From: Kingdonia uniflora
Taxonomy: Eukaryota > Streptophyta > Magnoliopsida > Ranunculales > Circaeasteraceae
Direction: 5' to 3'
DNA: 64,000 nt
Assembly: GCA_014058105.1 (NCBI GenBank)
Contig: JACGCM010002776.1
Span: 1,240,001 to 1,304,000, forward strand
Part shown: one piece after another, positions 33,512 through 44,646 of the stretch
Position numbering within the stretch: position 1 is the first letter of the stretch
Layout of the letters: every line of letters starts with the position of its first letter
Program-made: the position numbers and the translations under genes
The notes under the pieces: generated by a model
Database searches by the model: none
What the model was told of the DNA's origin: nothing
Seen by the model: the letters and a program-made list of their open reading frames with translations, nothing else

Positions 33512-34150
33512 GTAAGGGCTTAATTCCTGTAGTAGCCTACTCGTAGCCTTCTAGCTCAAGTCGAACACCCGAAGGCTACATAAATATCTCGAAGCCCATT
33601 TAATCCGTAAATAAGTCTTCCAAAGCTACAAGAAGATGAAGCCCCGAAGACGAAGCCTCGACTATGAACAAGCCTCGAAGATGAAGATAGATCCGTCAAC
33701 ACATGAACTCCACATCAGCATCAGAAACACTTCGACCATATTCATACGTGGTCGAAGGCAGACATGTCAGACAGCCAGCTCACCAGACAAGAACGACGGC
33801 GTTGTTGGTCCTTACAGCTACAGTAACATAACCAACAATAGCTACAGTGTCAGAGCACAGTGCCAGACCCAAGATTTTTGTCGTCAACACCAACTCCAGG
33901 ATACCCGCCTGATACCCAGAGGGTACACTTGTAATATGACCTCCCATGGTGACTCAGCCCTACCTATATTCTATAAATAGAAGGGAAGGGAACCAAGGAG
34001 AAATTACAAAATCTCTCCCCAGAACCCTTGCAGTTTACCTTCGATCTCTCTATAAATTACCCCGTGCTCGAACCTTCGACTACTCGACAGTAATATCATT
34101 ACTCTTAAAAATCTTCATCAGAGGTCGTAAATTAACCTATAAGTGTGTTA
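33512..34150 (+). repeat. LTR-like sequence, possibly a solo LTR
   Basis: Non-coding sequence starting TGTAAGGGCTTAAT, rich in CGAAG motifs, with TATAAATA at 33972-33979 followed by purine-rich GAAGGGAAGGGAACC and CTCTCCCC. This is the usual layout of a Tat-type LTR. The 3' end and a target duplication were not found, so it could equally be another promoter-like sequence. The ORF at 33636 is probably chance. Confidence 0.4.
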
Positions 34151-34199
34151 GATAGGTTAAGTAACCAACATAAACATAGTAGAATATAAGAAATAAAAA

Positions 34200-34290
34200 T
34201 TTTACAGCCGTGTCCCCGCTTTTACATATTTTTGGGTCGCCGTGTCCGACACCCTGTACCCGTGTCTGACACCGACACCCGTATTCGTGT
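34200..34290. repeat. GTGTCCGACACC-rich short repeats
   Basis: Three related units (CCGTGTCCGACACC, CCCGTGTCTGACACC, CCCGTATTCGTGTCG) spaced about 20-25 bp. GTGTCCGACAC is an interrupted palindrome. GC-rich against AT-rich surroundings. Confidence 0.5.
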
Positions 34291-34329
34291 CGTTGTTACC
34301 TAACTTAACTTATTGCATTAGTTAGTGCT

Positions 34330-35840
34330 CTACAACCAACATAACTTACAACCTGTAACAGTAGAATTGGATGCTCAGACTACTGGTCAATGGGTTCAAT
34401 AAAGCAGATGCATGCCCTCAAAAGTATATAGCTATATGGAAGTAAATAGAGAAGCTGGCTACAGAGTTTCAAATCATCATGGGAACTCTATGGAAGGCTC
34501 AAGTCCTCCTTAATATTTATTTCAATAATCTAATAAAAAGACAATCTTTTCCCAAAAAAGGATTTACCTGGGGTGTAGACGTTTGTGTTAGTAATACTTT
34601 ATCTGTCGAAAATGCTAAATTCGAATGCAAGTTATCTCCACCTCAAACAGGGAAGGGAGCAAACACACACTTTAGGACATAATTATGCTTAGCGTAGGCA
34701 CAAATAAACATGTCATGAAGCATAAATTTTACATGTACTGCATTCGCAATTCATCTTCAGGTTTTATAATCTAAAATATTAGTAAATAACACTATCACTT
34801 ACATTAATTCACTATCTGACTAGTATATACAAAAGCTGACCATAAGCAATCTCTAGCTAAGTATGCCGACTGGATGTACTTGCTAGTCTTGAAGCTTATG
34901 CTTAGTTCATATACGCCAATCTATATGTGGCCAGTAAAAATAAATTTTATTGAAGAAAAAAAGAGGATATGCAGGGAAGCACAAAACCAAAAAATATCAA
35001 GCACAGAAGAGAGCCTTAAAGAAGAAACCTATTAGACATAAACCTAAGTATAAACCTTCTAAGCTAGCTAAGAAGGAAGGCCCGCCCCAGACCGTATTCC
35101 TTGGGTCAACTTGAATTATGTTGCCCTCTTCATGGCTTTGTGTGCAAAAGACCACGTTGGGTGATGCTACTACATTGAAGTTCTGCTTCAAACTCCTAAT
35201 GAGAGCGGCAAAATCAGTAAGAACTTGTTGGAAATTTTTAGATACCCCAATGTCTTTGTAGACCTATAAGAATCCTTGCTAAGCAGCAGAGATTCACCAT
35301 AACACCTATACTCTTGTGTTTGACTCTATTCGCAGGGATTAGGGCAATGGTGACTTGTGAAAGTTGTTGCTGCTGCCCATAATGCTTTGTTTTTTAAGAG
35401 AATAGTAGTTGCGAGTTTTAAGCATCTAAACGTGCTTTAAGCATCTAACTTGTGAAATTTATGCTTTGTATTCCCCAAGCATCTAAACATCCTTAATTTC
35501 TCGCTGTTAAATCCTTAAATTTAGCCAACGATCAACATCAATGAGGGTTACGGATTTTTACCTCGCTGGTATCACCAAATTTCATTCTTTGACAAACTAT
35601 TTTGTAGCCGAAAACACAAGTAGAGCATAAGTTGCAGAGAAACAGCAGCATAAACACAAGTTATAGATAATCAAGTTACAAAGCATAAATAGTATAAACA
35701 ATTTTATGGATTGGTGTTAAATTTATCTCGTGATTTAAGCTTCCGAAAAGAACAATTACTGCATAAACACAAATTGCAGAGAATCAGCAATAACATTATA
35801 CCAAAAATCACAATTCTATTAAGAAACAAATAGATCAATC
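34330..35840. other. Unassigned sequence
   Basis: No gene recognised. On the minus strand, an AATAAAATTTATT sequence near 34940-34955, preceded by T-rich sequence, resembles the 3' end of a plant LINE or transcript. A 64-codon minus ORF (34997-35191) could be its tail but matches nothing I know. Short AAGCATCTAAAC repeats lie at 35417-35490. Confidence 0.35.
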
Positions 35841-36740
35841 AAAACATTTTGGGAGATCAAATCAGAAATTTGGAGAGAGAAGTGAAGATACCTAACAAAT
35901 GCAACAGCGACAGCTTGATTTCAATGTGTTTCCTTCAAGGATACCGTACTAAATCTCGAATTGAGTATTTTGATTACACAATTGCTCGAATATCGTGGTC
36001 CATGAGGAGGTGTAAGGGACCGCTGTGGTTGAGAAGGCACATAAGACGGTGCCTCAGCCTACACTTTCCCTTCTTAGGACTACCTGGTATTTCATCAATC
36101 TCTGCTATTGGTTCCACATATCCATTACTGGTTCTATCAACGCCACCAAACCCAAACCCTGAATTATTTTGTTAACCTTGCGGTAGAAACCCATTTGTTG
36201 TTTCTATAGAAGAATTATTGTGATACTGAGGTAAATTATGATTGAAGGATTGTTGGGTTGTTGGCTGGTTGGTATCCCCCCTAGGAGCTATCGAAGGAAT
36301 TGTGTTAGGCACCATCAGTGTCAACTGTTAAATTCGTAGGTACACTGTCAGAGGTTCAATCGCTGTAATTATAGTCATTGAGAGAGAGACCAGAGGTGCT
36401 GTCAGCAAAGATAGAGAGAGACTGGAGGTACTGTCACAGTTGTTATTACTATCTACACTGTCCGAGTTATTGTTACGATCGACGCTGCCATTGGTGAAGG
36501 GGAGGAGAGACTATGGGACGTTTGAGGACCTCTGCGGTCACCTCTCTCGATTTATTGATTGGGAGGGAGAAGTCGTTGGTAGAGATGGGTTTAAAATAAC
36601 AAGGCTTACTTCAGCAGTGGAGATCCCCACGTCATCTCTAGCACCATATGGCATGCGTCCTGCCCCCGTGCCATGCCCTGGTACGCCTTGTTCTAAACAT
36701 GGCATGACATGATCTCCTCTCTGCGTGCCATAACCCATCC
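35841..36740. other. Unassigned sequence, possible minus-strand coding remnant
   Basis: On the minus strand, 36320-35990 reads a fairly open frame (PQYHNNSSIETTNGFLPQG, one stop, then GFGGVDRTSNGYVEPIAEID and KKGKCRLRHRLMC). It could be part of the same broken gene as the ORF at 37355-37684, on the other side of the MITE. The function is not recognised. The plus-strand ORF at 35849-36175 is more likely its shadow. Confidence 0.35.
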
Positions 36741-36743
36741 TTA

Positions 36744-37174
36744 GAGCAACTCCTAAAGTGCCTCACTACCTTGGATTTTAATCTGCCACATCAGATTTTC
36801 GTCCTCCAACAGTGCCTGACTGACTTGGATTTGAGTCTCAAAATCCAAGTCTCAGCTTTGGAATCCAAGACTCGGTCTTGGATTTTTAAGATGCGATTGG
36901 GCGCCCAAGTGTTGGGCGCCTGTTCTGTTTTTAAACAGGCGCCTAAGACTTAGGCGCCCAATTGTTTTTTTTTTTTTTTTAAATCAATCGGACGCTTAAA
37001 TCTTAGGCCCAATTTTAAAATAAATAAAAAAATTAAATTGGGCGCCCAAGTGTTATGCGCCTGTTTGAATTTGTTTAAAATCCAAGTCAGGTACTCTTGG
37101 AGGAAATTGAGTCTGACTATCTTGGATTTGGCTTTTTTGCATCCAAGGCAGTCAGGCACTTTAGGAGATGCTCC
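36744..37174. mobile_element. MITE (~430 bp, imperfect terminal inverted repeats)
   Basis: Left end GAGCAACTCCTAAAGTGCCT and the reverse complement of the right end GGAGCATCTCCTAAAGTGCCT agree at nearly every base; homology continues inward with TTGGATTT-like sequence. TA flanks both ends (36742-36743, 37175-37176). Inside is a symmetrical zone of GGGCGCC-containing motifs (36900-36960, 37039-37065) around an A/T run. No coding capacity. The ends resemble GAGCATCTCC-type plant MITEs; the superfamily is not certain. Confidence 0.7.
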
Positions 37175-37354
37175 TAGTATGTCTTACCCCATACCACGTG
37201 AGGCATGCCTGTCGAATGGCATGCCAAGCGCAAATTGCTTCCTCTTCCCCCGCACCCCTGTTGTCGTGTTCCGACCTACCACGTCACCCTTATCGACCCC
37301 CGAGCGTTCGGTCAGTTCTGTTTCTTCACTACTCACTCTCCGTTGCACAATTTC

Positions 37355-37684
37355 TTAGATATCATCGTCGTTACTGCCCACGAATTTGTCGATGCTTTCG
37401 ACATCTAAACCTTGGAACGAATTTAAAATAGGGGCTTCATCACCATCGTCCGCCAACTCGGAATTCTCGTTTGCTGGAACGGTTTGCATCGTCATCTTCT
37501 TTCCACTTCTAACAACCGATAATGGTGTCAGGGTTAATGGGTTAATTCCCGCATTTCGACCGTCACGTATAAGACCCCCTATTGGAGTACCTCTTCCCCG
37601 TCCCACTACGGGGTTATGGGAATCACCGTTCTCCGTCCCTCGCTCGCTATTGTCTACATTGGACGTAGAATTTATTGTTGGCAT
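37355..37684 (-). CDS. Unknown minus-strand ORF, 109 codons
   Basis: Starts at an ATG at 37684 (MPTINSTSNVDNSERGTENG), contains VVGRGRGTPIGGLIRDGRN and an acidic end (GSNDDD), then a stop. Beyond the stop the frame stays open for about 50 more codons (EIVQRRVSSEETELTERSG). The upstream minus-strand sequence has a TATATAAGG near 38470. The composition (Ser/Asn-rich start, RGRG, acidic end) suggests a disordered N-terminal segment. It may be the first exon of a broken gene or transposase split by the MITE. I do not recognise the family. Confidence 0.4.
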   Translation of the reverse strand: MPTINSTSNVDNSERGTENGDSHNPVVGRGRGTPIGGLIRDGRNAGINPLTLTPLSVVRSGKKMTMQTVPANENSELADDGDEAPILNSFQGLDVESIDKFVGSNDDDI

Positions 37685-37689
37685 TTGAA

Positions 37690-38520
37690 ATTTCTAACTA
37701 AATGAGATTAACCGATTTCGAGTAATTTAGGTCAAAATTGAAAGGGTCGATAATCTTTGAAACTAATTTTCAAGTTCTAACCTAGCTCAAGTTGAGATGA
37801 TAAGCAGTAAGGAATCAAAAGTACAATGGCAAACAATTTTAACCCTATGGGATACCTTTCTCAGGAGAAACACCTACAGGTCGTTGTCTAATCGCCTGAC
37901 AACTAAAAATTTACTATTGAAACAAAATTACAATAATTTAATTACTTACAGACTCGATAATCGCATCCCGTGGTTACCTCTCTTCTAATTGAACTCATCA
38001 TAATCAATTCCTCGTTCTCACAATGCCCTTCGTTTTCGCAATGCCTCGCTTCAATCTCTCGTCAAAGCATTCAAGCTTGAAACTTACAAGTTTTTCAATT
38101 TAAGATTAGGTTTACTAAATCTCTCATTGATTCAACTTGAGTTTATCTTCTCTCTAAATATCAAGCCCTAGAAAAAGTTCTTTTGGAAGAGGTAAAAAGT
38201 GAAATAAAAAAGGATGTCTTTTATTAAAAAAACTGAAAACCCGAACTCTGTTCAAACAGAAAATGCTTTATTCGAACAGAACCAAGATCCTATTTGAGGA
38301 AACAAAGTTCTGAGTAAAATATTCGAGCAAAGAAAAAGTATATTCGAATAGTGTCAATTCGAACAAAACAAAAGCCTATTCCAACAAGGTCTATTCGAAC
38401 AGAACAAAAACTTGTTCGAACGGAAACCTATTTTCTCCAAAAACACATCACTTCTTTTCTGACCTTATATAGAATATTAAGGGTTTGATATTTTTGAGCG
38501 AAGAGGTACAAACCCAAGTA
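37690..38520 (-). other. Leader/promoter-like region with TTCGAA repeats
   Basis: No ORF. Between 38250 and 38430 the motif TTCGAA, or TTCAAA/TTCCAA variants, recurs at about eight places inside CTGTTCGAACAG-like palindromes. A minus-strand TATATAAGG lies near 38462-38470. It could be the 5' part of the transcript carrying the ORF at 37684, or an LTR fragment distantly like L1/L2. Confidence 0.35.
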
Positions 38521-38942
38521 CATGTTCAGTGTCAGTGCAGTTGTAGTTGCTCCATGTACAATTTCTGATGACGAGTAACTACGAGATAGTGCTGATACCT
38601 ATTCTAGACACGGAATGAAACAAACTCCAAATATGGATGTTTCAGTATTAACATCACCGCGATCACCATCGGCCCGATTTGCTTTGACATCAACTTATTC
38701 GAAGCGATGATTTCTTTGTTGGATTCTACTAGTAACGCATTGGAATCTTCTACCATCTTCAGATGTTCGCCTTGAGTTGGTTTGATTGGTTTCTTTGGTG
38801 TTCACTTACCCATCGTTGTTGGGGGGGGGGGAATCTGCCAAAATCGTTCCAGTTCTGGTACAAAGTTGTTAAATACTAAGTATGCGGAACTGATTTAAAC
38901 TAATAACGATCTCTTTATTAAAGATTATCTACTACAAGCTCT

Positions 38943-38981
<39 letters not shown>

Positions 38982-39221
38982 GAGATCGACCACTAAAATG
39001 TGCGCCTAGGTCATGGTCGTGACAACCCACGACCTATTAGTTAGCATTTGCCATTTACAGGATACATTTATGGTAGAAAGCTGTTAAACACATCGAAGTA
39101 TTTCCAAAAATCTCTCACATCCCATCAAGTCCTCAGTTGGTATTCCATGGGTCCTAATCGTTTACCGTCGTTTTGAACTAATTCCGCTAGATCGTGCTTT
39201 ACCGATAATATTTACATACAG
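38521..39221. other. Unassigned, with G run and (CT)n
   Basis: No gene recognised. A G run lies at 38820-38830 and a CT microsatellite at about 38949-38981. Confidence 0.6.
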
Positions 39222-39305
39222 TACAGTCAATAAAGTAAATAATAGTTGTCTCAGCAACCATTTCCGAGTCATTTGCTCACTCACTCCTTAATACTCAAAA
39301 CAAAG
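39222..39305 (+). repeat. ~85-bp direct repeat, left copy
   Basis: CAATAAAGTAAATAATAGTT through CTCACTCCTTAATACTCA matches 52664-52748 at about 90 percent by eye, same orientation. It lies immediately before a plus-oriented copia LTR start. Confidence 0.7.
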
Positions 39306-39710
39306 TGTTGGAATGTTTCTTAAACTTCCTTTGGGCTTGGGCTAACCAATTCTTTTTGGTTATCCACTTGGGCTTGAGTTCTGGACTCTTGCTTAGTCTC
39401 TCCACCTCTTGCTAGTGGACCTAATCTTTAGGAACGTCTCATCTTTACTAATTTAAGAATTTCAAAATTCTTCTGAAGAAATTGAAGGAAAAGAGTTGTT
39501 GCATCTTTCCTTTAAATACCCTTTGTATTTACCACCTTTAAAAATAGAAGACCATCTCTTCTTCTCTGTGTTATCTCTATCTCTTACAGTTTACCTGAGG
39601 TGTGATATTATCAATTAATTTAAGTAGACTTCCGGTACTGAAGCTCTACAGTATATGCTCGTTGTATCCTAGGAAGAGATCAGACCTTCGTTGCCTTACC
39701 CGAGGTAGGT
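39306..39710 (+). repeat. Copia LTR fragment, plus orientation
   Basis: Starts TGTTGGAATGTTTCTTAAAC and runs to ACCCGAGGTAGG, where it is cut and fused to the end of the minus-oriented LTR of C1. It is the reverse complement of about 40585-40190. Confidence 0.75.
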
Positions 39711-40585
39711 TTAAGAAATATAATCTTATGAACCTGTAATATAGCTTTCCCACTTGAAACTTTTAGTAAAGGAAATGTAGAGCAACAACTAGTGTAAGCA
39801 GCAACAGTAACAAGAGTTTATATGCAACAACAATAAGCACGAACCAAGTTTTCTTTGGAGCAAATAATGGTAGTAACACAATTGTAACAGTAGTGAGTTA
39901 ATAGCAAATAACAAACAACATCTGGTCTGATTTGCAGTGCAAGAACAGACAGATTTTAGCTCACGAAATAGGCAGATTTCAGCACAAGAGAAAGGCAGTT
40001 TCAGCGCAGCTTCAGACAGATTTCAGCACTTAGAGAAAGGGAAATTTGTTCTCTGACAAATAGCAGCAAGAGAAGGCAGTTTCATTAAAGAAACAACACC
40101 GGTAACAGCGCCTACAACAAAGAGATAGACAGTAGAACAATAGCTCAAGGCATAGAACGCACTCTCTTTAAAGAGTATTTTGACCTACCTCGGGTACAGG
40201 TAACTGGTCTAATCTCTCCTAGGATACAACGAGCATATATTGTAGAGGTTCAGTACCAGAAGTCTACGTAAATTAACTGATAATATCGCACCTCAGGTAA
40301 ACCATAAGAGAGAGAGATAACAAAGAGAAGAAGAGATGGTTTTCTGTGTTTAAAGGTGGTAAATACAAAAGGTATTTAAAGGGAAGATGCAACAAATCTT
40401 TTCCTTCAATTTCATTAGAAGAAGTTTGAAACTCTTGAACTAGTAAAGAGGAGACGTCCCTAAAGATTAGGTCCACTAGCAAGAAGTGGAGAGACCAAGC
40501 AAGAGTCCAGAACTCAAGCCCAAGTGGATAACCAAAAAGAATAGGTTAGCCCAAGCCTAAAGGAAGTTTAAGAAAAATTCCAACA
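39711..40585 (-). repeat. C1 3' LTR
   Basis: Read on the minus strand it begins TGTTGGAATTTTTCTTAAAC at 40585 and ends near AGAAATATAATCTTATG at about 39712. The same sequence recurs at 51829-52637 (5' LTR). The polypurine tract AAAAGTGGGGAAT lies directly upstream (40586-40598). Confidence 0.75.
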
Positions 40586-41290
40586 ATTCCCCACTTTTAA
40601 GAAACTTTCACAAAAGAGAAAAGAAACGAGATAACGGTTTTGATATATAGAGATGTACATAAGTAAATGTGTCCTTAGACTTGAACCAGTACGTAGTGGA
40701 CAGTCTTCAACGTAAAAGAATAATTAGTGATCAGAGTCTTGAACTTATTATTCGTTTTTATACAGTGAGGAAAACCACATTCAAGTCTACCAAGTACAAT
40801 TCCTAAATGCCAGCACATTTCGGTCAGGTGCTTAATCCCAGTATAGGTGAAGGCTTTAGAGAAGTTAGCCTAATTTCTCATAGGAAGCGGCCGCACTTCC
40901 ACAATCACCTTGGTGAGTCTATGAAGAGTGTTCTTGTAGCTAAGCACCCCACTCAAAGAATAAGATATATAACTCATTAAGAGTTTAAGAAACTCAGCCT
41001 CATAGTCGCTTCAAGATATCATGCATATATACATATATGTACAACGAGTTGAACTCTGGAGTGAATAGCTCCTAATTGCATGATTCTATATCACAATGAT
41101 TTGTTTTCCCCATTGAACCTATTTCTTGGGATTTCCAGTCATTTAGGTTGGGTTCCTACCACTTGTGATTCTATCATTAGCTTTAGTCCTATCCCTAAGG
41201 ATGTACTCCAAACTTTGTTACGAAACAGTCATTTCGTCAAAGGATCTACCAAGTTATTTTTTGATCTTACAAAATCCACTGCAACAGTAC
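40586..41290 (-). other. C1 3' untranslated region
   Basis: Non-coding, between the RNase H end and the polypurine tract. C2 has the same sequence in plus orientation at 55861-56502. The plus ORF at 41080 is a shadow. Confidence 0.6.
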
Positions 41291-41294
41291 TAGA

Positions 41295-42890
41295 TGTAAG
41301 ATAACCTCTCATCATACTGTGCATACGACGTATCGCTAACTTCTTACTATTATAGTAATTATTTCATACTTTGGCTATCGCAGCAGTACTATCTGAGTGG
41401 ATCATAATCGACGGTATAGGCCTACACCATAAAGGAATATAAGACAAGAGGTCTTTTAACCAACTTGCCTCCTCACTAGCTGCAGCTAGTGCTACTAACT
41501 CAGAATCCATAGTCGACTGAGCTAGAATCGTTTGTTTCTTGGATCACCAAGAAATCGACCCGCAAGATATACTAAACACGTATCCGTTGGTGGCTTTGGA
41601 ATCATCCGAAAATGAGTTCCAATCTGTATCACTAAATCCATCAAGGACCACGGGAAACTTCTGATAATGGAAACCCAAGTTCATGGTCCTTTTCAGGTAC
41701 CGCATAACTCGATCAATAGCATCCCAATGTGCCAAACCTGGTTTACTTATGAATCTACATAGAGCCCCTATAGCATAAGCTATATCAGGTCTAGTACAGT
41801 CCGTAGCGTAGCGAAGGCTACCAATAATACTTGCGTATTCTTTCTGTCTAACTACCTCCCCCAAGTTCTTTAAAAGTTTAAGTTGTGGATCACAAGGAGT
41901 ATAAACAGGTCTACGATCAAAATATTTAAACTTCTTCAAGATCATCTCAATGTAATGAGATTGATCAAGAGTAATGCCAGTATCTGTGCATATGATCTTC
42001 ATGCCTAAAATTATACTAGCCTCACCTAGGTCCTTCATATCAAAATTATTATTAAGCATGTTTTTGGTTTTTAAAATGATATCAAGTGTAGAACCAAAAA
42101 TAAGTAGATCATCAACGTATAGACATATCATAATACAACTTTCACCAGATACTTTATAATATAGGCATTTATCAACAACGTTAATCTTAAAACCATTTAA
42201 AAGAAGTAATTGGTTGAATCTGTCGTACCACTGTTTTGGAGCCTGTTTTAGACCGTATAAGGTCTTGTTCAGCTTACAGACTTTGTGTTCCTCACCAGGT
42301 ATCACAAAGCCTTCAGGCTGATCCATATATAATTCCTCTTCAAGCTCGTCATTTAAAAAAGCAGTTTTTACATCCATTTGGTGAATAATCAAATCGTGCA
42401 CAGCAGCAACGGCCAATAAAACTTTAATGGTTGTCACACGAGTAACTGGGGAATATGTGTCGAAGAAATTAATATTTTCATTTTGCATATAACCCTTTGC
42501 TACAAGTCTTGCCTTATATTTATCTATAGTACCATCTAGTTTAAGTTTTCTCTTTAATATCCATTTACACCCAATAAAACAACTACCAGGAGGAAGATTA
42601 ACTAAATCCCAAGTTTCATTTGTCGTAAGAGAATCCATTTCATCATCAATGGCCTTTTGCCATAAATCAGCGTCACTTGAGGTTAACGCTTCCCAAATAG
42701 TATTGGGGTCAGATTCTAAGGTATGTACAACATAATCATTACCAATATCCTTAGTAATCTTTAACTGTTTACCTCTACGAAGTTCTGGGTCTATATCATG
42801 AGAATCAACAGCTCTATGAACTTTTACTTGAGGTACATTAGGGGTCGAAGACGTAGAAGGTTGAGAACCCCCACTACTACCCCCACTGTC
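41295..42890 (-). pseudogene. C1 reverse transcriptase and RNase H
   Basis: From 42890 leftward: linker DSGGSSGGSQPSTSSTPNVP, then AIDDEMDSLTTNETWDLV. The RT domain follows in an open frame (42638-41544): GCKWILKRKLKLDGTIDKYK, LVAKGYMQNENINFFDTYSP, MDVKTAFLNDELEEELYMDQ, the intact catalytic YVDD (about 42120) and MKDLGEASIILGMK. RNase H starts at FSDTDWNSFSDDSKATNGYV; a stop follows ISW at 41544-41542, then KKQTILAQSTMDSELVALAA and IHSDSTAAIAKV with further stops. It was once the polymerase and RNase H of a working copia element. RT itself looks complete, so decay is recent compared with T1 or A1. Confidence 0.9.
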
Positions 42891-43539
42891 CCTTAGTAAG
42901 TAGGGAAACTTATCATCATAAAAATCAACATCAAGTGATTCAATGATAACATTATCCTTAATATCAAGAAACTTGTATGCTTTACTATTAATAGCATAAC
43001 CAATGAAAGCACATTCTAAAGCTCTACTAGCTAGTTTAATCTGTTTAGGATCAGGTTTACGAACACAGGCTAAACAACCCCAAACCTTAAAATAGTTAAC
43101 ATTAGGTTTTCTTTTTCACCAAATTTCATAAGGTGACAATTTAGATGTGATATGAGGAATACGATTTAAAATAAGGCAAACAGATAATAATGCTTTAACC
43201 CATAAAGATTTAGGTAATCCAAAACTAAGTAAAATAGTAACTATCGATTCAGTGTAAGTTCTATTTTTGCGTTCAGCTTTACCGTTAGATTCTGGTGAAT
43301 AAGGAGCAGTAGTTTCATGTATAATTCAAAAGGATTCATGCAAGTTTTGAAATTCATGTGAATCATACTTTGTGCCTCTATCACTAGGAAATTTTTTAAT
43401 ATTTCTATCAAATTGATTTTTAACCTCTGTTACATATGTCCTAAACATATCTATAGCTTCACTTTTGTGACACATCAGGTAAACATGAGTATAGTTTGAA
43501 TAATCATCTATAAAAGTTATAAAATATCTTTTACCATTT
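42891..43539 (-). pseudogene. C1 integrase, distal part
   Basis: Continues the integrase frame from 50212 after the A2 insertion: GKRYFITFIDDYSNYTHVYL, then SDRGTKYDS (second catalytic D), a stop, APYSPESNGKAERKNRT (third residue E kept), SLWVKALLSVCLILNRIPH, and the C-terminal region KPNVNYFKVWGCLACVRKPD. Two stops (one in HESF*II, one in YEIW*K). Position 43535-43539 is one copy of the A2 target duplication. Confidence 0.85.
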
Positions 43540-44646
43540 TGATCGATTTATAAACCGACATCTTAAAAGATTCACAAACGCACGGTGTACCGTTGAGTAC
43601 AAGAGAAAGCGGGGTCATATCCCAAGAGACTTGTGGTGCGAATCATACTTCGAGCTACTAGTTTTATCGAATAACAACGAGTTTGTGTAGGTTTTGAAAT
43701 AAAAAGAAAAGCGAAACAAATTATAAGATAAATTAGAGTATAAACCAAGGTATCGATTCTACTCCACCCTTTGTAACTGTTAGATAGCATAAATAATTAA
43801 AATAAATTACGAGTTCCCGTATCGCATATCATTGGTCGAGCATATGCAATACATTAAAAAATACAAGAGATTTAATAATTGGGAACTACCCATAAACCAA
43901 CTTACTCAACCATGGTTTGGTTGATAAGTATAGATTATGTTCTCTTCTTCATGTTCCTAACCTATCTTGTTATGGTCCAACAAGATGGTTACATAGATTC
44001 ATTATTCCTCCTAATCCTACCAATGGTCAAGCATAGGACGAAGGAATACGAATATGCAATATTCCAGGATAAAGAGAAAGTAATTACTCTAACTAAGCTA
44101 CACAATCTATACTAAGGCTACATTGGGTGGAGCTTCCTCTAGCCTTGGCTAAGAAGATTAGCTACTCATCCCATTGATCATTGTCATACTACTATTACTA
44201 CAATAAAAGTAAAAGACATGAAAAAGAGAAGAACAAGAACTTTATTGTTTATTAAACTTTGATTTACACTATCCAAGATCATCCATCATGGGTGGGATTC
44301 CCCTCCTATAGGAAGGGTTACTAAATATCACCATTAATATAAAATCCCCTAAACAATGCCTAAAATCATGGATAGATATTACAACTCATGAGAATAATAT
44401 ATATATCTAATTCTCTTCAATGGGCTTAGATGCATGGGACTTTGGTTGACAACTTCAAATGAGAATCATTGTTGGAGTGCATCAACCTTGTTCTTCGTTA
44501 AAAATCGGAAAAATATACTACTTGTTTATCATGTGACCAATTTTTGTAAATATAAACAAAAACACTATTAGTATCACATTTATTTAATAAATGACTAGGT
44601 AGATATAAATTTAGGAGTTGTACACGTAAATGTTATGTGTCTATTA
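43540..44646 (-). repeat. A2 3' LTR
   Basis: About 1.1 kb; on the plus strand from TGATCGATTTATAAACC to GTGTCTATTA. Close match to 49075-50211. It lacks about 15 bp that hold the TATA box in the other copy (near 44311), and its terminal TG has become TA. Confidence 0.85.

Noticed and set aside
33636..33980. 114-codon plus ORF
   Set aside because: Lies in the upstream half of an LTR-like sequence; composition is ordinary and the frame ends at the TATA region.
34997..35191. Minus-strand ORF as a LINE tail
   Set aside because: The AATAAA-type 3' end is suggestive, but no endonuclease or RT motif is visible upstream.
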